From: Candida dubliniensis CD36
Taxonomy: Eukaryota; Ascomycota; Pichiomycetes; Serinales; Debaryomycetaceae
Length of the DNA: 64,000 nt
Assembly: GCF_000026945.1 (NCBI RefSeq)
Contig: NC_012865.1
Coordinates: 992,001-1,056,000 of the forward strand
Direction of reading: 5' to 3'
Below the pieces are notes generated by a model. It was not told the origin of the DNA. It was given only the letters and a program-made list of their open reading frames with translations, and did no database searches. Made by a program: the position numbers and the translations under genes. Shown here one piece after another: positions 31,928-41,991 of the stretch (positions within the stretch are counted from its first letter, which is position 1; every line of letters starts with the position of its first letter).

Positions 31928-34255
31928 CTATATTGGTGGCAAGCTCTTTCTACAAACAGGGCACTGCAACTTATACTTCATCCAGTTCTCCAAACACTCG
32001 GTGTGAAAAATGTGATGACATGGCGTTATCATAAACCCTTTGGTGTTTACCTTTCTTTTTGCTTCTTCAAGTTTGTCCTCTTTCACCAGTATAGGCAAAT
32101 CCACGTCGGTCATACATATTGGACACACACATTGAGATGTGACAATATCTTGATCCTCCAGTTGACTCATTGTTGCTTTCAAATTTTCAAGCAACTCGCT
32201 TGAAAACCCTTCTTCTTGTAAATCCTTCATCGACAACAACCTCTGGTACTCATACGCCTTTGGTAACCACTTTTCATTAATCCAAAACCTTGGTCCCAAC
32301 TGATTCTGCAACACCAACAACAATAATTGTAAGCCAATCCAAACGCTTACCACAATACACAAAACAGGGTCATAACGATGTCTCAATGGATTACCCTTGA
32401 CCAAGGCAAAATAGTAGATAGGCAAGAGTCGTATCACGCTTGTCCCAAAAATAAATTCCCAGGCAAACGACTTGCGTCTGTTCTTCAAAGTGTTTCTGAA
32501 AAACTGGGGCACCCAAAATGAATTGATAAACACCAATCCCACATACTCAAATATCTTTCTATACTGTATTCTCCACTGCAACGACGAAAATATGACAAAC
32601 ATAGAAACAATTGTTATAGAAAACCCACTAGCAAATATCGAATTGCTATACGATGTTTCCTGCCACGCCTGATTAGGGACAGTTTCTTGCGGTGGGTCGT
32701 TGGCAATTGGCAAGATTGGTCCTTCATCTGGCACTTGTCGTTCACGCTCAGCATTGGCACCTCGTAATATCTCCCACCAACTAGTCCCCCTCTCATTGGC
32801 CTGGGTCGTCAACACACTGACCATAAATCTCATTTCAAATACACCACACAGAATAAACGCAATTGTGGCAATACACGCTAAAATAAGATAGAGCTCAACC
32901 GTTATGGTTGAAAGCAACAATGTCATTATTGCCACCAATGAGTCCTGATAACCAAGCAAAAACAATGTCTTGCTGGAAATAAGTGACAACTGTCCTGGAG
33001 TTTGCGCATTCTTAATCTGGCGCAACACTAAGAATAACTGAAGCCCCACTAGCGCCAATATCCCGGTTAATACATTCCTCATTTGTGCTCGAGTAACCTC
33101 AGTCTTTTTTCCCGAAAACACACTTCCAGGCTTCAGAGACAATACTTTCCCACAATCTGGCGAGTAAAGTAAATACTCTTCAATAACAATCTTTGGTATC
33201 TCATGAGGCAATGGTCTGCCAGTAGGTGTTTTCAACTCTTCGTCTATCTCCCTCAACCGTTCGTGGGTGAAATTTGTTTTTGCAAATTGGATGAATGCAA
33301 TGTATTCACACTGCTCGTGCGCTTTAACTATACCATAATTCAAGTCATCCATTGTAAGTTCATTATCATTTGTCATATTACTAAACTGGGTCATAAGTTT
33401 TTTGGCTATTTCAAAGTTTTTATTGCTCATGGTTAGGTGACTTAGTCCATAATTTCCATAAAATTTAGCAGAATTAGTAACTCCAATTAATGACCCCGTA
33501 TCTTGAAAATAAACCCCATTCAATACCAAACTGTGATCTTCAATTTCAGGATAATCCTTAATATCTAAATCCATAGACACACATATAGCATTGCCAACTC
33601 TATCCTGTGGGCTAACAAATCTTGAAAGTTTGGGGTCGTCAAAATTGTACTGCGACCCTTTAATTGCTATCGACACAACCCCTTCATCAGTAGTAACATT
33701 CCCCTTTCTATCAATCGGTTTCTTGAAATATTCACGATTATCTTCTGCCGGCTCATCACTGGTAAACGAATTCTCCCGGGACTTGTAATACTCTTTCAAA
33801 TACTTTGGGATGGATAGCTTTGTTGGTTTGACTTTGCTCTCTATCAATTGAAACTCTCCATCAGCTCTTCCAGATATATTCAACAAATACGCCTTGTCCT
33901 TAACAGGACTAATTCCCCAAAACTTGCGTACTCTCTGACTTACTTCATCAGGCAAAATAGAATACTTTTGGTTCTCCACCCAGGGATGTGAAGGGCTAAA
34001 CTTGTGTATTGGCCAGTCAATAACCAGTTTCCCTTGTAGCTTGTCTTCATACGATAACTGGTACCCGGTAATATTCCCATACCCCAGTTCGTACGTTGAA
34101 TTGTGTAGTATCGACAGCGAATTACGTACCAGATGTTGGTATGTCTGTAACGTTTCTCTATCCTTGTCCGAATGAGGTTGCTCATTACCCGAAGGCAAAG
34201 ACAAGAATATAAACATTATTATAAAAAATACAAGGGTCTGTCTATCGATAGCCAT
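31928..34255 (-). CDS. TUL1: TUL1-like Golgi transmembrane RING E3 ubiquitin ligase
   Basis: 775 residues from the ATG at 34255 (MAIDRQTLVFFIIMFIFLS), which directly begins the signal or anchor helix. An ATG six codons upstream is possible. A long lumenal N-terminal half with N-glycosylation sites is followed by about six membrane helices between residues 400 and 690. The C-terminal RING-H2 (about 710-772) has CVCPICM, then TPCHHIFHTECLENW and CPVC. Yeast Tul1 is the catalytic subunit of the Dsc complex, which ubiquitinates membrane proteins in Golgi and endosomes for sorting to the vacuole; length and order match. The tRNA-Leu lies just beyond its 3' end. Confidence 0.9.
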   Translation of the reverse strand: MAIDRQTLVFFIIMFIFLSLPSGNEQPHSDKDRETLQTYQHLVRNSLSILHNSTYELGYGNITGYQLSYEDKLQGKLVIDWPIHKFSPSHPWVENQKYSILPDEVSQRVRKFWGISPVKDKAYLLNISGRADGEFQLIESKVKPTKLSIPKYLKEYYKSRENSFTSDEPAEDNREYFKKPIDRKGNVTTDEGVVSIAIKGSQYNFDDPKLSRFVSPQDRVGNAICVSMDLDIKDYPEIEDHSLVLNGVYFQDTGSLIGVTNSAKFYGNYGLSHLTMSNKNFEIAKKLMTQFSNMTNDNELTMDDLNYGIVKAHEQCEYIAFIQFAKTNFTHERLREIDEELKTPTGRPLPHEIPKIVIEEYLLYSPDCGKVLSLKPGSVFSGKKTEVTRAQMRNVLTGILALVGLQLFLVLRQIKNAQTPGQLSLISSKTLFLLGYQDSLVAIMTLLLSTITVELYLILACIATIAFILCGVFEMRFMVSVLTTQANERGTSWWEILRGANAERERQVPDEGPILPIANDPPQETVPNQAWQETSYSNSIFASGFSITIVSMFVIFSSLQWRIQYRKIFEYVGLVFINSFWVPQFFRNTLKNRRKSFAWEFIFGTSVIRLLPIYYFALVKGNPLRHRYDPVLCIVVSVWIGLQLLLLVLQNQLGPRFWINEKWLPKAYEYQRLLSMKDLQEEGFSSELLENLKATMSQLEDQDIVTSQCVCPICMTDVDLPILVKEDKLEEAKRKVNTKGFMITPCHHIFHTECLENWMKYKLQCPVCRKSLPPI

Positions 34256-34330
34256 TGTTGTTACTGGTGGCAATGGAAAGAAAAGCTTGCCGACTTTATT
34301 TATTTTTACTTTTTTTTTTTTTTTCTCCGT

Positions 34331-35032
34331 CTACACAAGACCTGGCTCTTTAACTAATATCTTTTTAGCAATTCCTATTTTAGCACTCTCCAATTCAGCA
34401 ATCTGTTCTGTAATCAATGCCAACTCTGCAACTTGCAATTTTGTATCTGTTGGTTGTTTGACATGTTTGTAGCAACGCAATGCGTTGGCAATCTCAACAA
34501 TTTCTCTATCCATACCCTCAGTCTCCAATATCTTATTCAACCTCTCATACAACTTTGTTAATGTGCTGGTCATATTCTGATTAAACTCGGCAACTGTCAA
34601 GTCTTCTTTTGATCTCCCCTTTGTGTAGTCCTTGCTTGAGTCAATAGTTTTGGTGGTTATAACCTCTGTTTCGCTAGATTCAATCACTGTTTTAACCAAA
34701 TTTCCTTCAACAAAACTTTTGAATTGGATACTCTCGTCAACTGATAAATATAGTCTGGGTTCAAACGAGATATCTAGCATATTAACTCTATCTGGGTTAT
34801 TCCCTCCAATTTCATAAACCCCCACGAGGGAGAGATTGGGATAAACATCTTTAAACAAACTATATCGTTTCTCCAAATACTGCGGATCCACTTGTGCAAG
34901 TTCAATGGGCTTCACGACAACCAATCTGTCATCTAAACCATATCCTAATAACAATCCAAATTTGTTCTTTACTCCTCGTGCAAATAAATCGGATACGTGT
35001 AACAACACATCTGAGTGAAGTTCAACAATCAT
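34331..35032 (-). CDS. MPN-domain protein without JAMM motif, CSN6-like
   Basis: 233 residues. The MPN core spans residues 1-130: VELHSDVLLHVSDLFARG, then LLLGYGLDDRLVVV and SLVGVYEIGGNNPD. The His-x-His and Asp of the JAMM metalloprotease are absent, so it is a scaffold-type MPN protein. The helical C-terminal part (about 150-230) fits pairing with an active MPN partner. CSN6 of the COP9 signalosome is the best fit. Rpn8 and eIF3 subunits are alternatives that are usually longer. It lies 76 bp upstream of the TUL1-like gene in the same direction. Confidence 0.6.
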   Translation of the reverse strand: MIVELHSDVLLHVSDLFARGVKNKFGLLLGYGLDDRLVVVKPIELAQVDPQYLEKRYSLFKDVYPNLSLVGVYEIGGNNPDRVNMLDISFEPRLYLSVDESIQFKSFVEGNLVKTVIESSETEVITTKTIDSSKDYTKGRSKEDLTVAEFNQNMTSTLTKLYERLNKILETEGMDREIVEIANALRCYKHVKQPTDTKLQVAELALITEQIAELESAKIGIAKKILVKEPGLV

Positions 35033-35338
35033 TGTGGGTTAAGGAAAAGTGTTCATTTTTGTGAAAAGATATTTGTTCTGTAGTCGCAGCATTCAGCATT
35101 TATAGGTATTGCATTACCACTCAAACTAGTTGGTCTGTACCTCAAACTTGGAATGTCTTGACAGTCGGTTGGGCCGTGTTGTACATATATTAACTCTTGC
35201 GTAAACTATATGTTTGAATTATTCAATTACACTCGGGACTCCTACACTAAGCGAGTCAAATTATCCTCACCACTGCTGCACTTGGGAGCATGTAGGTTAT
35301 TTATAACGGAACTTCCCTCGTTATACAGGTTATAAGCT
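35033..35338. other. Intergenic 300 bp upstream of CSN6-like gene
   Basis: Promoter side of the minus-strand CSN6-like gene. It is AT-rich with no visible ORF, and ends at the left edge of an old solo LTR. Confidence 0.5.
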
Positions 35339-35788
35339 TGGCACACAGCCTAGTAAATAAGGTTAAGTGTACGTTAGACTAACCAAGGTAATTGAAATAA
35401 CGTCGCTTCAACCGCCATCTCTTGAATATACTCTTTTGCCCATTGATAAGCTATTTCGACCATAGCTTGATTTGTCACCTTTGATTCCATGATTTCTCTC
35501 CTAAAACATCGTCAAGTTGGCTCTAGTCTCATTGCATTAATTAAGGCTGTATAACAAGTACATAACACTAAATATAATTTACTTCCGTTCACTATTTATA
35601 TTATCAATGTCTCAAAGAACAAGGAAATAGGTCAGATGTGTAAACATTATTTCCTTGGGTGAAATTCCTTTTGTCCAAATATCTATGCTGTGAATAATAT
35701 ATGTTTAGTCCAAGTCACTACATTATTTAGCTGGCACACTCAGTCGGTCTGGGTGATATTCCTTGTATGTTAACCTGGCTGTGTGACA
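35339..35788 (-). mobile_element. Old solo LTR of the 16-23 kb retrotransposon family
   Basis: About 450 bp aligned end to end with the element's LTRs, but with many substitutions and small deletions. It starts TGGCACACAGCCTAG (one mismatch in the terminal repeat) and ends GGCTGTGTGACA. The flanking five bases (AAGCT and ATACT) agree at only three positions, so the target duplication has decayed. It is in the same orientation as the full element and contains the extra segment seen in the 39968 copy. Confidence 0.85.
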
Positions 35789-36128
35789 ATACTGATTCTG
35801 TGTTTCGTGCACCTACCAATCTGTCATATTTTCTGCAAATTTTTCTCCGATTTTTTTCTAAGTCTCAATCAGGTTTTTGTTTTTTTTGGAAAATTTTTCA
35901 ACCTCATTACAATTTCTTTTTGAATCTCTCATCCCATTCGAGTTTTCTTTATTCACACTTTTGCTGCACTCAAGTATTCAACAAACCGTATGTGTTACCC
36001 TGTCTTTGCAGTTGATTATGAATGATGATAAAGTTTTCGCCTATACTCGATACTACATGAGAATAGACCAAACAATTACACCAAGATCTACGCTGACTTT
36101 TAATCAACAACAAAAGTACACATTGGAA
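35789..36128. other. Intergenic 340 bp between solo LTR and aminotransferase gene
   Basis: Short Phe/Leu-rich frames here have no support. The T-rich stretches lie 3' of the minus-strand aminotransferase gene. I see nothing functional. Confidence 0.45.
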
Positions 36129-37397
36129 CTATTTACTAACTAATACCTCCCCCCATAGTCTAACCCCCATTTCTATCTCTTTCCTTGTCAAATAGCTAAT
36201 TGACAACCGAACACAATGTTCGCCCCAGTTTCTTTCATCACCAGTCACTTCAAAATGTTCACCACCAGCAAGCACAACTTTTCGTTCCGCTAATTTGGCT
36301 ACCACATCAAAACAGTTTGCTGAAGGTGTCACTACCCAAACAAAGTATCCGCCATCCCCACCATATACTTCTGTATCATCTGGTAAGTACTTGGCAATAC
36401 TCTCTTTCAACACTCGGACTCTTTCCTTGTAGACGCTCTGAAACTTCCTGATGATCGTGTCTATAGTTCCCGTCTTTATCAAATCGGCCACAACAAGGGT
36501 TGACAACTGATTCGGTGTGCCACCTGACCTGTTTGACCCAGTAATTGATAGCTGGTGCACCAATTCGGGCGTGGCTGTTTCTTGCCATCCGACTCTTAGT
36601 CCTGGTGCAATGATTTTCGAGAATGTTGCATTAGAAATTGTGTTACCATATTTACTAGACACAGCAGCCTTATCCAACTGATTCAATCGAGGTAACGGCT
36701 TGCTATCGGTGTAGTCGAGAAATTCATACACATCATCGCTTATAACCAACATGTCATATTTCCTTGCCATCTCTACCAATTTCTGTCGTGTTTCCAATGT
36801 ATATGTTAATCCACCTGGGTTCGAGAACGTTGGAACAAGATACATCACAAACCGGTAATACTTTCTGCTTCCTCTAACAGGATCTGGTTCGATGTTAATA
36901 TTGTCATGCACTGGCTCCAAATCTTCCGAGTACTTTTTCAATTCCTGCTCAAGATACTCCAAGTCGATACTGTACTTGCCATTGTGTGTCTCTTCAATGG
37001 CAGTTAATTTGCCTCCCAACCCCACATCAACAAAACAACTATTGATCAAAAAATATGTAGGCGTAACAACAAATACTCGTTGCGTGATTTCAGGCGAAGT
37101 AACCGATGCCAAAATATTGCCAACACCATAAGAAGCACCGGCAGTCATATTTATACAATCGGGATCCGACACCAAATTGCCAAACTTAATGTTCACCCAC
37201 TCGGCAACGACCTTACGCACATCAAGATTTCCTGGGTCAGTTCCATATTGCAACGGGTGTTGGTTATTGGCGTCGGTATCATAGGACAAGTAATCGGTAC
37301 CCAACAACACTCGTTTGTACGACTCTGCAATCTCTTGAACAGGAAGCAATTCCCTCGTAGGATGGCCCTTGAAAAAGTTTATCATTTGTGTTGACAA
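36129..37397 (-). CDS. PLP-dependent class I/II aminotransferase (YER152C-like)
   Basis: 422 residues. N-terminal substrate region MINFFKGHPTRELLPVQEI; cofactor region TAGASYGVGNILASV; VPTFSNPGGLTY; DDVYEFLDY with the pyridine-binding Asp; and the Schiff-base lysine in NATFSKIIAPGLRVGW (about residue 260). These are fold-type I aminotransferase motifs, closest in pattern to yeast YER152C and 2-aminoadipate/aromatic aminotransferases. It probably moves amino groups between an amino acid and 2-oxoglutarate. Substrate cannot be read from sequence. It is flanked on both sides by transposon debris yet has an intact frame. Confidence 0.88.
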   Translation of the reverse strand: MSTQMINFFKGHPTRELLPVQEIAESYKRVLLGTDYLSYDTDANNQHPLQYGTDPGNLDVRKVVAEWVNIKFGNLVSDPDCINMTAGASYGVGNILASVTSPEITQRVFVVTPTYFLINSCFVDVGLGGKLTAIEETHNGKYSIDLEYLEQELKKYSEDLEPVHDNINIEPDPVRGSRKYYRFVMYLVPTFSNPGGLTYTLETRQKLVEMARKYDMLVISDDVYEFLDYTDSKPLPRLNQLDKAAVSSKYGNTISNATFSKIIAPGLRVGWQETATPELVHQLSITGSNRSGGTPNQLSTLVVADLIKTGTIDTIIRKFQSVYKERVRVLKESIAKYLPDDTEVYGGDGGYFVWVVTPSANCFDVVAKLAERKVVLAGGEHFEVTGDERNWGEHCVRLSISYLTRKEIEMGVRLWGEVLVSK

Positions 37398-38685
37398 CCT
37401 AAAATAAACAAAAAAAAGTTCGTAACACCAATCTTGACTGGTTGTGGAGCATACATGGACCCCAGGCCACAGTTTTTTTTTTTTTTTTTCTTTTTCGTGC
37501 GCAGCGCAATATCTTGTTGTAATGCTAGCGAACCAATAGTTTTGTCACCGAGATTGTCAAGAGTGAATTAATAAGAATTGTGCTAAAGTATTCATGGAAC
37601 TCTGTAAATTCAATTTGGAAGGAATACATAGTAGATCCTATAAGTGATCCAAATTTATATTAAACCAAAAAATACAGAATACCCGAAACACTACATAAAC
37701 ACGTCTTTTAAAGTTATCGGAAGTGAAGAATTTATTGAATTAGGCTGTGCTAAATGCAACGTGTCCAGACGAAAACCCCAATTATGGTAGAGTAATATAG
37801 GCAAAAAACGCTCTCACTCAACTCGTCAGAATACTTCTCCATTGTGCATTTTTCACCACCCATTCATTGCTTGGTGGTTAGGACTTGGGCATATGATGGC
37901 ATCCTTTGTTTGATGTCCCTGAACAAATGAGTTTCGGTCTAACCGTATCCCATTTAACTACCAAATAAATCTTCCCCAAGAGTCCCATTGATAGCCAATG
38001 TCTACATTTCAAAACCAATCGATCTCAAGGAATTTGAAATGAACAACACCTATAGTTCCGGATTTGGTGATGATTAATTAGATGTTGACAATTAATCCAA
38101 GAGTTACCCTTCATATTCAATGTGATTGCTACAACACATAAATTTTCATAGTGAACACGTCATACGAGTTGTTCAAATGGGATAAATCGGTTTGTTGAGA
38201 GATAACTGAACTGAAACTGTTAGACTATAGTCACTCTTATTATACAAAACACTGCATTATATTTATTGTACTTCGAACTTGAATGCCAGGCTTCTTAGGT
38301 ATGTCTGCCCTTTTCAATAGTTTACAAAGTTAATTGGTGTTTAATTGTTTCACTCGATGTCACTATATCATGAAATATCCTGTCAAGGCGATGAAAAAAT
38401 AGTTTTTAATCATTCTGGCCGAGCATTCGTCATGGTTTGCATAATATTCAATGGTCCCGATAAGGCACAGTAGGAAAGCTGATAATGGCATGTTGAACTG
38501 TGGATTCTACAAATACTATCGTTATTCATCAAATTGATACAAAATTTTAATGTGCATTATGGTTCTATTTACTGATATTTTCTGTTTTTTCTTTCCCTTA
38601 GCAGCATACCTATATCTAACTTGCTTATTGGATGGGTTTCGATTTGCCTCATCATATAAAGTGTTGCAAACTTTTTTAGTCACTT
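37398..38685. other. 1.3 kb intergenic region with possible decayed coding DNA
   Basis: Upstream of the aminotransferase gene (minus strand), with a T-run at 37471-37488. Around 37840-38050 the minus strand has short stretches that look coding but are broken by stops and frame changes, for example KIYLVVKWDTVRPKLICSG. I cannot assign them. They could belong to the decayed transposase-like gene that follows. Confidence 0.4.
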
Positions 38686-39240
38686 CTAGTTTGTATTCCA
38701 CGCAGTTTGCATGTCTGCATTATTTTCTTCACCAAAAAAATCAAACGAGCCATCATCTTCATCACCATAATCATCATTTATGTTTCCATCGGCTTCTTCA
38801 TTGACAGATAGGTTGGGTGAAACTTTTCCCATTGGTAAACTCCAATTTCTGTCATCTAAATGTGACTGTGCCTCAATATACCTGCATTCTCCTGATAATG
38901 GCCCTATCAGTGCAGGCCCTTCATCCGTTGTAGTTTCAAGAATGTTTTCACTATTTGAATTTTGTAACAAATGGCGAATATAGGTATTTGTTTCAGTTGG
39001 GGCTTTGCTAACTTCTTGGAATCTTCTTTTCTTGATCCTTCTGTCAGCATTAAATGATTCGAACCGTCTTATTATATAGATATGTTCGCAATAGTTAATT
39101 GGGCTGTATGAATCACAGTCACAATGATAACATTAAATTCTTTATTCTGTAGTATCCACCCTTTCTTCTCTTTCCCTTGCAAATGGAGTAACTCGATAAC
39201 TGCCAATTACAGAATCAACTGGATACTACAAAGTGTCTCG
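38686..39240 (-). pseudogene. Decayed SWIM-finger protein, transposase-like relic
   Basis: On the minus strand a frame open from 39127 to the stop at 38686 has no usable ATG near its start. It begins CYHCDCDSYSPINYCEHI, a C-x-C-x8-C-x-H SWIM zinc finger, followed by a basic stretch (RRIKKRRFQE) and an acidic tail (DDYGDEDDGSFDFFGEE). Just upstream, in the same frame but past two or three stops, is VIGSYRVTPFARERE, resembling the Y-x-V strand that precedes SWIM fingers in Mutator-like transposases. I infer a dead transposase C-terminus. A decayed cellular SWIM protein is the alternative. Confidence 0.55.
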
Positions 39241-39597
39241 AAATCATACAGTCAACACTTTGAGTCAGCTAGATTCCTACTCCATCACCCTCTATATTGC
39301 AACTATCAGGGATTATAACTCTTGCCGAGTCATAATTGATTGAACGAAAGAAAAAAAACAAGGTAAACAAAAGGAGAGGTTTTTCAACTCGTGTAAAAAG
39401 TTTAACTTCGTCTCCAAACAATCATCATGACAATAGGTTGGGCCTTACTTGCTTAACCCATCTTTACATACTTTGTTGACGACAATTTTTGAACAAAAGT
39501 TTACTCAAATTTTACGGTAAAAGCCTACATGAAATCTGTTATAACTAATATTCTTTTATTACTATACTCTGGTGCTAGATCTATACACTGTTAATAC
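39241..39597. other. Intergenic DNA upstream of the SWIM relic
   Basis: Minus-strand frames are interrupted by many stops. It may hold further decayed parts of the same gene. Nothing can be named. Confidence 0.4.
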
Positions 39598-39619
39598 AGC
39601 CAGGTTCTAGAACCTGGCT
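39598..39619. repeat. Perfect 22-bp palindrome
   Basis: Two 11-base arms (AGCCAGGTTCT and its complement) meet without a spacer. It sits between the SWIM relic and the reverse transcriptase relic. It could be a transposon end, a protein-binding site or a hairpin. Confidence 0.8.
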
Positions 39620-39760
39620 AAAATGTTAATCATTTGGAGTCACCAAAAATGACTCCGTAAATATTTCTTCTCATTATGATGAATTCCGAACTGTTTTCTT
39701 CCAATTATATGATAGTCTGATTGATAAGAATGACCCCAAGGTTAACTCAAGTTGACACAC

Positions 39761-39920
39761 CAGGTATTCATTCGAGAAGCCGACAAAATCAAAAGGGCAT
39801 TCCATACTCCATTCGGCAGTTTCCAATAGGTAGTGATGCCTTTTGGGCTAGTTAATGCCCCAGCATCATTTCAACGTATGATGGAACTGGTCTTTAAGAA
39901 AAAGTCAGACCTGTGGTTTT
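39761..39920 (+). pseudogene. Reverse transcriptase relic of a second gypsy-type element
   Basis: About 53 codons in one frame give IREADKIKRAFHTPFGSFQ, a TAG stop at 39827, then VVMPFGLVNAPASFQRMMEL. This is the LxxAFxTPFG...MPFGLxNAPAxFQ core of Ty3/gypsy reverse transcriptases. The stop replaces the position that is usually Tyr. Its motif differs from the window's full element (VLPQGFSN), and it lies on the + strand, so it comes from another family. The surrounding DNA is unrecognisable, so this is an old fragment. A T-run ends it. Confidence 0.85.
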
Positions 39921-39967
39921 TTTTTTTTTTTGCGTGATTGGTCTGTTGTTGTTAGGATGGTAGTGCT

Positions 39968-40447
39968 TGTCACACAGCCTAGTAATTAAGCTTAAGTGAA
40001 CATCGCACTAACCAATGTAATTGAAATAACCTCAACTTGTTCGTCTTTTACCTTATGTCCCGAATACACTCTATTGCTCAGATATGAGCTATCTCAACCT
40101 TTGGTTGATTTACCACTTTTGTTTCCTTGATTTCTCTTCTCCAATCTCTTTAAGTTAACTATACTTTTCTTGTATTAATTCATCCTATCTAACTAGTATA
40201 TAATATAAAATATAAATTACTTCTGTCCACTATTTATATTGTCAATCTCTTAAGAAACCAGGAAATAGATCAGATGTGTAAACATTATTTCCGTCTTTAC
40301 TTGTATTAATTTCCTTTTATCCATTTTGTGTAATTAGTTCTTTATATCGTAAATAATATAGCTTAAGGATAAGCTACTATATTATTTAACTGTCACGTTC
40401 AGTCTGTCTGAGCGACATTCCTTGTATGTTGATCTGACTGTGTGACA
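39968..40447 (-). mobile_element. Solo LTR, same family as the full element
   Basis: 480 bp with perfect TGTCACACAG/CTGTGTGACA ends, very similar to the full element's LTRs but with 18 extra bases (ATGTAATTGAAATAAC core) after CGCACTAACC. The flanks GTGCT and CTATG do not match, so no target duplication is visible. Right of it the 10-mer TGTGACACTA is tandemly repeated once. Confidence 0.92.
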
Positions 40448-41343
40448 CTATGTGACACTATACAGTGTACTTAACAGTTGTTTCGTGACATTTTTTATAT
40501 TTGTCCTGTTTTATACGACCAATTGTTATTTGTAAAGTCGTTTACTAAAGTTTATTCTTGTAACATTTCATACATGATTTTCTTTAACACCGACTCTTTT
40601 TATATCTTATTTTAATGCCATATAGTTTGCCATTACGATAGTCCAGAACTATACAAATGTCAAACTCTTTGAGATTTAGAAGAGTTTCCCCTACAGTCTT
40701 TAGAAAGACAGTAATGAAACATCAGTAATACCAACTTACACAAAACATGCTGTAACATGTGGTGCGTAAACTACAAATCGAACACATATAGAACAGAGAA
40801 CGTCATATTTACGTATAATGGTGCCGGCCCAATCCAGTTGTTTTTGTACCAGTAGATTTAGCAAGTTCAATGAAATTGTTCTTTCGAGCTGTCTCTGCAA
40901 ACCACCACACATATATGATCTTCACTTCCTGTAGTACATGTTCCTGGGTAACAACAAATCTTCTCAATCATTGGTATTTGTGCTACTTTGCATTTGCATA
41001 CTTAAAGCATACAGCCTAAATTGGAAACATGCTGGTAGAACATGAAAACAGTAAAAAACGTAAAATACTTTGTAGTTATGGGAAATAGAGAGTTTATTTG
41101 CCTCGCTGTGAACGGTATTCGTATGATATAACAATCTACTACCAGCACCACTATCAAACTCTATTGAGCTCACTTAACATTACTTGCTAGTTAAATTGTT
41201 GTGTTCTACAATTGAGTCGAATGCCACGACTCAATGAGATCAACCTACGCACTAGTGAAATGACAACAGAAAAAAAAAATCAAACTAAAATCAAGCGTGA
41301 GTATATTATTTTCAGGGGGCGGATCAATCTACACAATCTCACG
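40448..41343. other. Intergenic 0.9 kb upstream of UPF0357-type gene
   Basis: AT-rich, no ORF with support. It contains an in-frame 44-codon extension (41212-41343) of the next gene, considered untranslated here. A first exon is possible because the yeast homologue has an intron, but no clear splice pair is seen. Confidence 0.45.
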
Positions 41344-41760
41344 ATGGACGACTCATATAGTTCCTTTGTTGGTCAACTGAAGCTCAACATATTGCTTGTT
41401 ATTATTATACTAGTTTGTTTCTTGGCCTTTCATTTCAGACACAAGATAATCGAGCTACACGATAGATACAGAACACGATCAAGAATCGATAACGGGTATT
41501 ACTCAAATTTGCAATCATTTGAAGACGACATTGCCAGTGGATTGAGCAGTTCGAATTTTGATTTAGAATCTAACAACATTGCTACAAATGACAACCGACC
41601 TGGATTAACGGAATCTGCAAAAGTACAAATAAAAAAGATCATGAAGGAGAAAGGTGTGAGCTTTGATGACGCACGGTTGGAATATATTCGGAACGAGCTT
41701 AGCAGAAACAATATAGACGAGAACGGGGTACCGAACGACCCTAAACTTGTGATGTTCTAG
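41344..41760 (+). CDS. UPF0357/DUF2015 single-pass membrane protein (YCL012C-like)
   Basis: 138 residues from ATG 41344. A short N-terminus is followed by a membrane helix at about 15-33 (LNILLVIIILVCFLAFHF), a polar linker, and a conserved C-terminal segment: TESAKVQIKKIMKEKGVSFD, then DARLEYIRNEL and GVPNDPKLVMF, which is the family hallmark. An in-frame ATG at 41212 would add 44 polar residues before the helix. The shorter form matches the family's usual length. Function is unknown. Confidence 0.8.
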   Translation: MDDSYSSFVGQLKLNILLVIIILVCFLAFHFRHKIIELHDRYRTRSRIDNGYYSNLQSFEDDIASGLSSSNFDLESNNIATNDNRPGLTESAKVQIKKIMKEKGVSFDDARLEYIRNELSRNNIDENGVPNDPKLVMF

Positions 41761-41991
41761 TAAGGTTTTAGAGACCATGTGTAACAGCCAGCTTGCTTCA
41801 GTGTGCACCTGACCAATGATAGTTATTTGTGTACTTTTCAGTACTATAGAAAACATCATATTCAGGATGATCAGTGTGTGTGTGTACCTATGTAGATATT
41901 TACTTCTTCTATAATTCTGGATTGGCCAGGTCATATCCAGGTCCCTATATAGACAAATGTGTTCTAGTTAAGAAAAAAAAAGTAAATTCGA

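Noticed and set aside
35767..36143. 82- and 88-codon Phe/Leu-rich ORFs
   Set aside because: Partly inside the old LTR; T-rich DNA gives Phe-rich frames by chance.
41870..41885. Short GT-rich microsatellite
   Set aside because: Only a few dinucleotide repeats; common in yeast intergenic DNA.
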